From the NCBI RefSeq assembly GCF_040717535.1, contig NZ_JBFEFI010000006.1, positions 372,001 to 436,000 of the forward strand: a stretch of DNA of 64,000 bases, written 5' to 3'. This DNA is from Thalassoglobus sp. JC818. Its GTDB lineage: Bacteria > Planctomycetota > Planctomycetia > Planctomycetales > Planctomycetaceae. This document shows positions 63,057-64,000 of the stretch, in pieces. Numbering within the stretch: position 1 is the stretch's first letter; each line of letters starts with the position of its first letter. Position numbers and translations under genes: made by a program. The notes under the pieces were generated by a model. It was not told the origin of the DNA, did not search any database, and saw nothing but the letters and a program-made list of their open reading frames with translations.

Positions 63057-64000
63057 GTGTCGAAGAACCGATTCGAAGAACTTCTCAGTCTGATTCTTGA
63101 TGACGATCTCACCGATGCAGAGATCGCCGAGTTGGTCGAATTGATCTCTCATGACTCTGCTCGATTGCAACAACTCCGCGATCACCTTCGAATCAGCGAT
63201 CGACTATCGCAATACGAAGACGAGTTGCGCGACCAAGCGAGATTCTTGTCTGCTCTGGAAGTACGGGCACATGCTGCTGAGGATAGCGAGGACTTCGTCA
63301 ATCAAGTTGTCGCGTCCGCTGCTCATGAAGAGAGTAGACAACTTCAGGGAAGCCAATCTCACAGCGGAGCCAAGAATCTTGCCGACTGGGCCCGACTCAA
63401 ATCGATGACCGGTTGGATCATCGCGACGGCTGCGACGTTAGTGCTTATTGCCGTACTTGCTCGGCAGGAAGGACTTCTCGGGCTGAAAGAATCTTCGCTT
63501 CTCGTTGATGGAGAAATTAGCACCGATCCAGCAGATCTCGACGATGGCGGAGTTGCGGTGCTCACGCGAATCGCCGGGCTGTCCGGAACCGGGACTGATC
63601 ACTGGGAAGTTGGGGAAACCATTCCTCCTGGTTCAATGGCATGGGAATCGGGTCTGCTCCAGTTGGAATTCTATTGTGGTGCGACCGTCGTCATTGAAGG
63701 ACCGGCGGACATTGAAATCCTTGATGAGTCTCAAGTCATTTGTCGAAAGGGGCGACTTCGTGCCCACGTTCCGAAACCGGCTCGTGGATTTTCGGTGATC
63801 GCTCCTTCCTTCGAACTGGTCGACCTGGGAACCGAATTCGGTTTGAACGTCCCGGAAAATGGGACCGCTGAAGTTCACGTCTTCGACGGGAAGATCGAAC
63901 TCTACGACGCGGAATCAAACCGCAATCAAGCAACGTTACGAGAGCTGAACGCCGGCGATGCGCTCGCTGTTGAGAGTGACGGAACTTCCAACTCCATTTC
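63057..64000 (+). CDS. FecR-like membrane anti-sigma/receptor partner, 3' end outside window
   Basis: 314 codons are visible before the right edge. The start is GTG at 63057, three bases after the sigma-factor stop; the ATG overlapping that stop leads to an early stop in another frame. Residues 1-110 are a helical cytosolic region that likely holds the sigma factor. A membrane helix lies near 118-135. After it comes a FecR-like beta domain (about 190-295) with A-V-L-T-R, G-P-A-D-I-E-I-L, D-L-G-T-E-F-G-L-N-V and F-D-G-K-I-E-L. In planctomycetes such proteins often continue into a LamG/concanavalin-like domain, which would be beyond the edge. Confidence 0.85.
   Translation, partial: MSKNRFEELLSLILDDDLTDAEIAELVELISHDSARLQQLRDHLRISDRLSQYEDELRDQARFLSALEVRAHAAEDSEDFVNQVVASAAHEESRQLQGSQSHSGAKNLADWARLKSMTGWIIATAATLVLIAVLARQEGLLGLKESSLLVDGEISTDPADLDDGGVAVLTRIAGLSGTGTDHWEVGETIPPGSMAWESGLLQLEFYCGATVVIEGPADIEILDESQVICRKGRLRAHVPKPARGFSVIAPSFELVDLGTEFGLNVPENGTAEVHVFDGKIELYDAESNRNQATLRELNAGDALAVESDGTSNSI

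Overview
The window looks like chromosome from a planctomycete, probably Planctomycetales/Planctomycetaceae. The evidence is a PSD1-type (DUF1549/DUF1553) cytochrome-like giant protein, a secreted sulfatase, a Ser/Thr kinase carrying an FGE-sulfatase-like domain, an MJ0042-finger/WD40 protein, ExbB/ExbD/TPR operons, a MoxR-DUF58-Bat operon and an ECF sigma factor paired with a FecR-like protein. Genes are dense on both strands and composition is even. I saw no insertion sequence, integrase, CRISPR array or rRNA. One tRNA gene, Arg(UCG), is present. Shine-Dalgarno sites are often weak, so several starts were chosen from family alignment and neighbour spacing; these choices are stated in the entries.

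Layout, left to right. 1-4531 (-): a giant secreted PSD1/WD40 protein that runs off the left edge. 4988-6302 (+): a small BON-like protein and ComB-like phosphosulfolactate phosphatase. 6323-12523 (-): a seven-gene moxR-DUF58-DUF4381-VWA-VWA-TPR-BatD operon, with five successive 4-nt ATGA overlaps. 12827-15925 (-): a zinc-finger/WD40 membrane protein. 16696-22411 (-): der, an aminotransferase, a SASA esterase/sialidase-like protein and a beta-hydroxyacid dehydrogenase. 22757-24553 (+): a polytopic membrane protein. 24560-29369 (-): glnE with an unusual ACT-domain insertion, and an aldose-epimerase-like gene. 29742-33889 (+): a family 2 glycosyltransferase, then an odd trio (YiiX-like papain-fold protein, metallopeptidase-thioredoxin fusion, unknown protein) closed by a strong terminator.

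34204-41670 is a nitrogen module. A PilJ/NarX-type sensor kinase and a FixJ-type regulator (-) lie divergent from a NarK-type transporter and a NirB-NirD fused nitrite reductase (+). A perfect 7-4-7 palindrome sits in the divergent promoter region, and a long stem-loop lies between narK and nirB. 41786-52104 (-) is a cell-envelope block: VWA protein; lspA-TPR-exbB-exbD; a second exbD; mreD-pbp2, whose PBP2 lacks the SxxK lysine; and a third exbD with an alpha/alpha-toroid protein. 52315-57850 (+): an LptF/LptG permease, a GH5-like/GH43 two-domain glycosidase and a sulfatase, the last two suggesting use of sulfated polysaccharides. 58196-64000 (+): the kinase-FGE fusion, tRNA-Arg with an intrinsic terminator, an ECF sigma factor and a FecR-like gene cut by the right edge.

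The most interesting points are the GlnD-like ACT domains inside GlnE, the apparently catalytically broken PBP2 still embedded in an mreD/ExbBD neighbourhood, the self-contained nitrate sensing/uptake/reduction unit, and the unclassified protease/thioredoxin trio.
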